Positions 5,665-5,741 of a DNA stretch of 5,741 nt are shown here, piece by piece (the stretch's first letter is position 1; each line of letters begins with the position of its first letter). The notes below the pieces were generated by a model, which saw only the letters and a list, made by a program, of their open reading frames with translations, had not been told where the DNA came from and ran no database searches. Both the position numbers and the translations under genes were made by a program. This stretch comes from Planktomarina sp. (GTDB lineage Bacteria; Pseudomonadota; Alphaproteobacteria; Rhodobacterales; Rhodobacteraceae), in assembly GCA_022425445.1 (NCBI GenBank), contig JAKMFM010000094.1, forward strand, positions 1-5,741, in the 5' to 3' direction.

Positions 5665-5741
5665 TTCCTTTCCGGTTTATGCCTCGGCGGGGATGTCAGA
5701 GATTGCTCTCAACCGGCGGACTTTTGAGGATTTCTCCCTCA
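5665..5741 (-). promoter_or_regulatory. Structured rpsB 5' leader (partial)
   Basis: Leftward, the 77 bp before rpsB hold several possible stems. One is a 5-bp hairpin at 5741-5725 with a 7-nt loop. Another is GAGA-GCAA-TCTC (GNRA-type loop, within 5713-5695). The third is a 6-bp pairing of CCGGTT (complement of 5711-5716) with AACCGG (complement of 5672-5677), whose 3' arm touches the Shine-Dalgarno region. Such a fold could gate translation, as in the known S2 autoregulation of E. coli rpsB, but I did not match it to a described leader family. The promoter is probably beyond the window edge. Confidence 0.4.

Noticed and set aside
1..5741. Mobile element, defence island or other accessory system
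   Set aside because: All confident genes are core housekeeping genes in ordinary operon arrangement, with no integrase, transposase, attachment-site repeats or composition break.

Overview
The window reads as a piece of a proteobacterial chromosome made almost entirely of housekeeping genes. It is most likely from the Alphaproteobacteria, order Rhodobacterales (marine Roseobacter-type). I infer this from protein wording recalled from that group: the N-terminus of the YicC homologue, the guanylate kinase, ribosomal protein S2 and EF-Ts, plus a PAS_5-like protein, a family I associate mainly with alphaproteobacteria. The base composition is mid-range with AT-rich intergenic stretches. No rRNA, tRNA, CRISPR array, transposase or prophage gene is visible.

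Left part (1-1562): the 3' two-thirds of a class II DAHP synthase gene (shikimate pathway entry), cut by the window edge, runs rightward and ends in a strong intrinsic terminator. Converging on it from the minus strand is a 202-codon reading frame with a recognisable PAS_5-like pattern. Its last codons run through the DAHP synthase terminator.

Middle part (1563-3777): a 164-bp AT-rich divergent intergenic region leads into a tight rightward cluster of yicC (YicC/YloC-type endoribonuclease), gmk (guanylate kinase) and a gamma-carbonic-anhydrase-like left-handed beta-helix protein. The spacing is 4 bp at the first junction and an 11-bp overlap at the second. This looks like one translationally coupled operon.

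Right part (3778-5741): a 146-bp convergent intergenic region holds an AT-rich palindrome and the terminator of the leftward rpsB-tsf operon. That operon encodes ribosomal protein S2 and elongation factor Ts. It has a GC-rich hairpin between the two genes and a structured-looking S2 leader that abuts the ribosome binding site.

I found no convincing new multi-gene system. The items most worth a second look are the PAS_5-like gene with its terminator-overlapping end, the palindrome at 3807-3837, and the two RNA structures of the rpsB-tsf operon.
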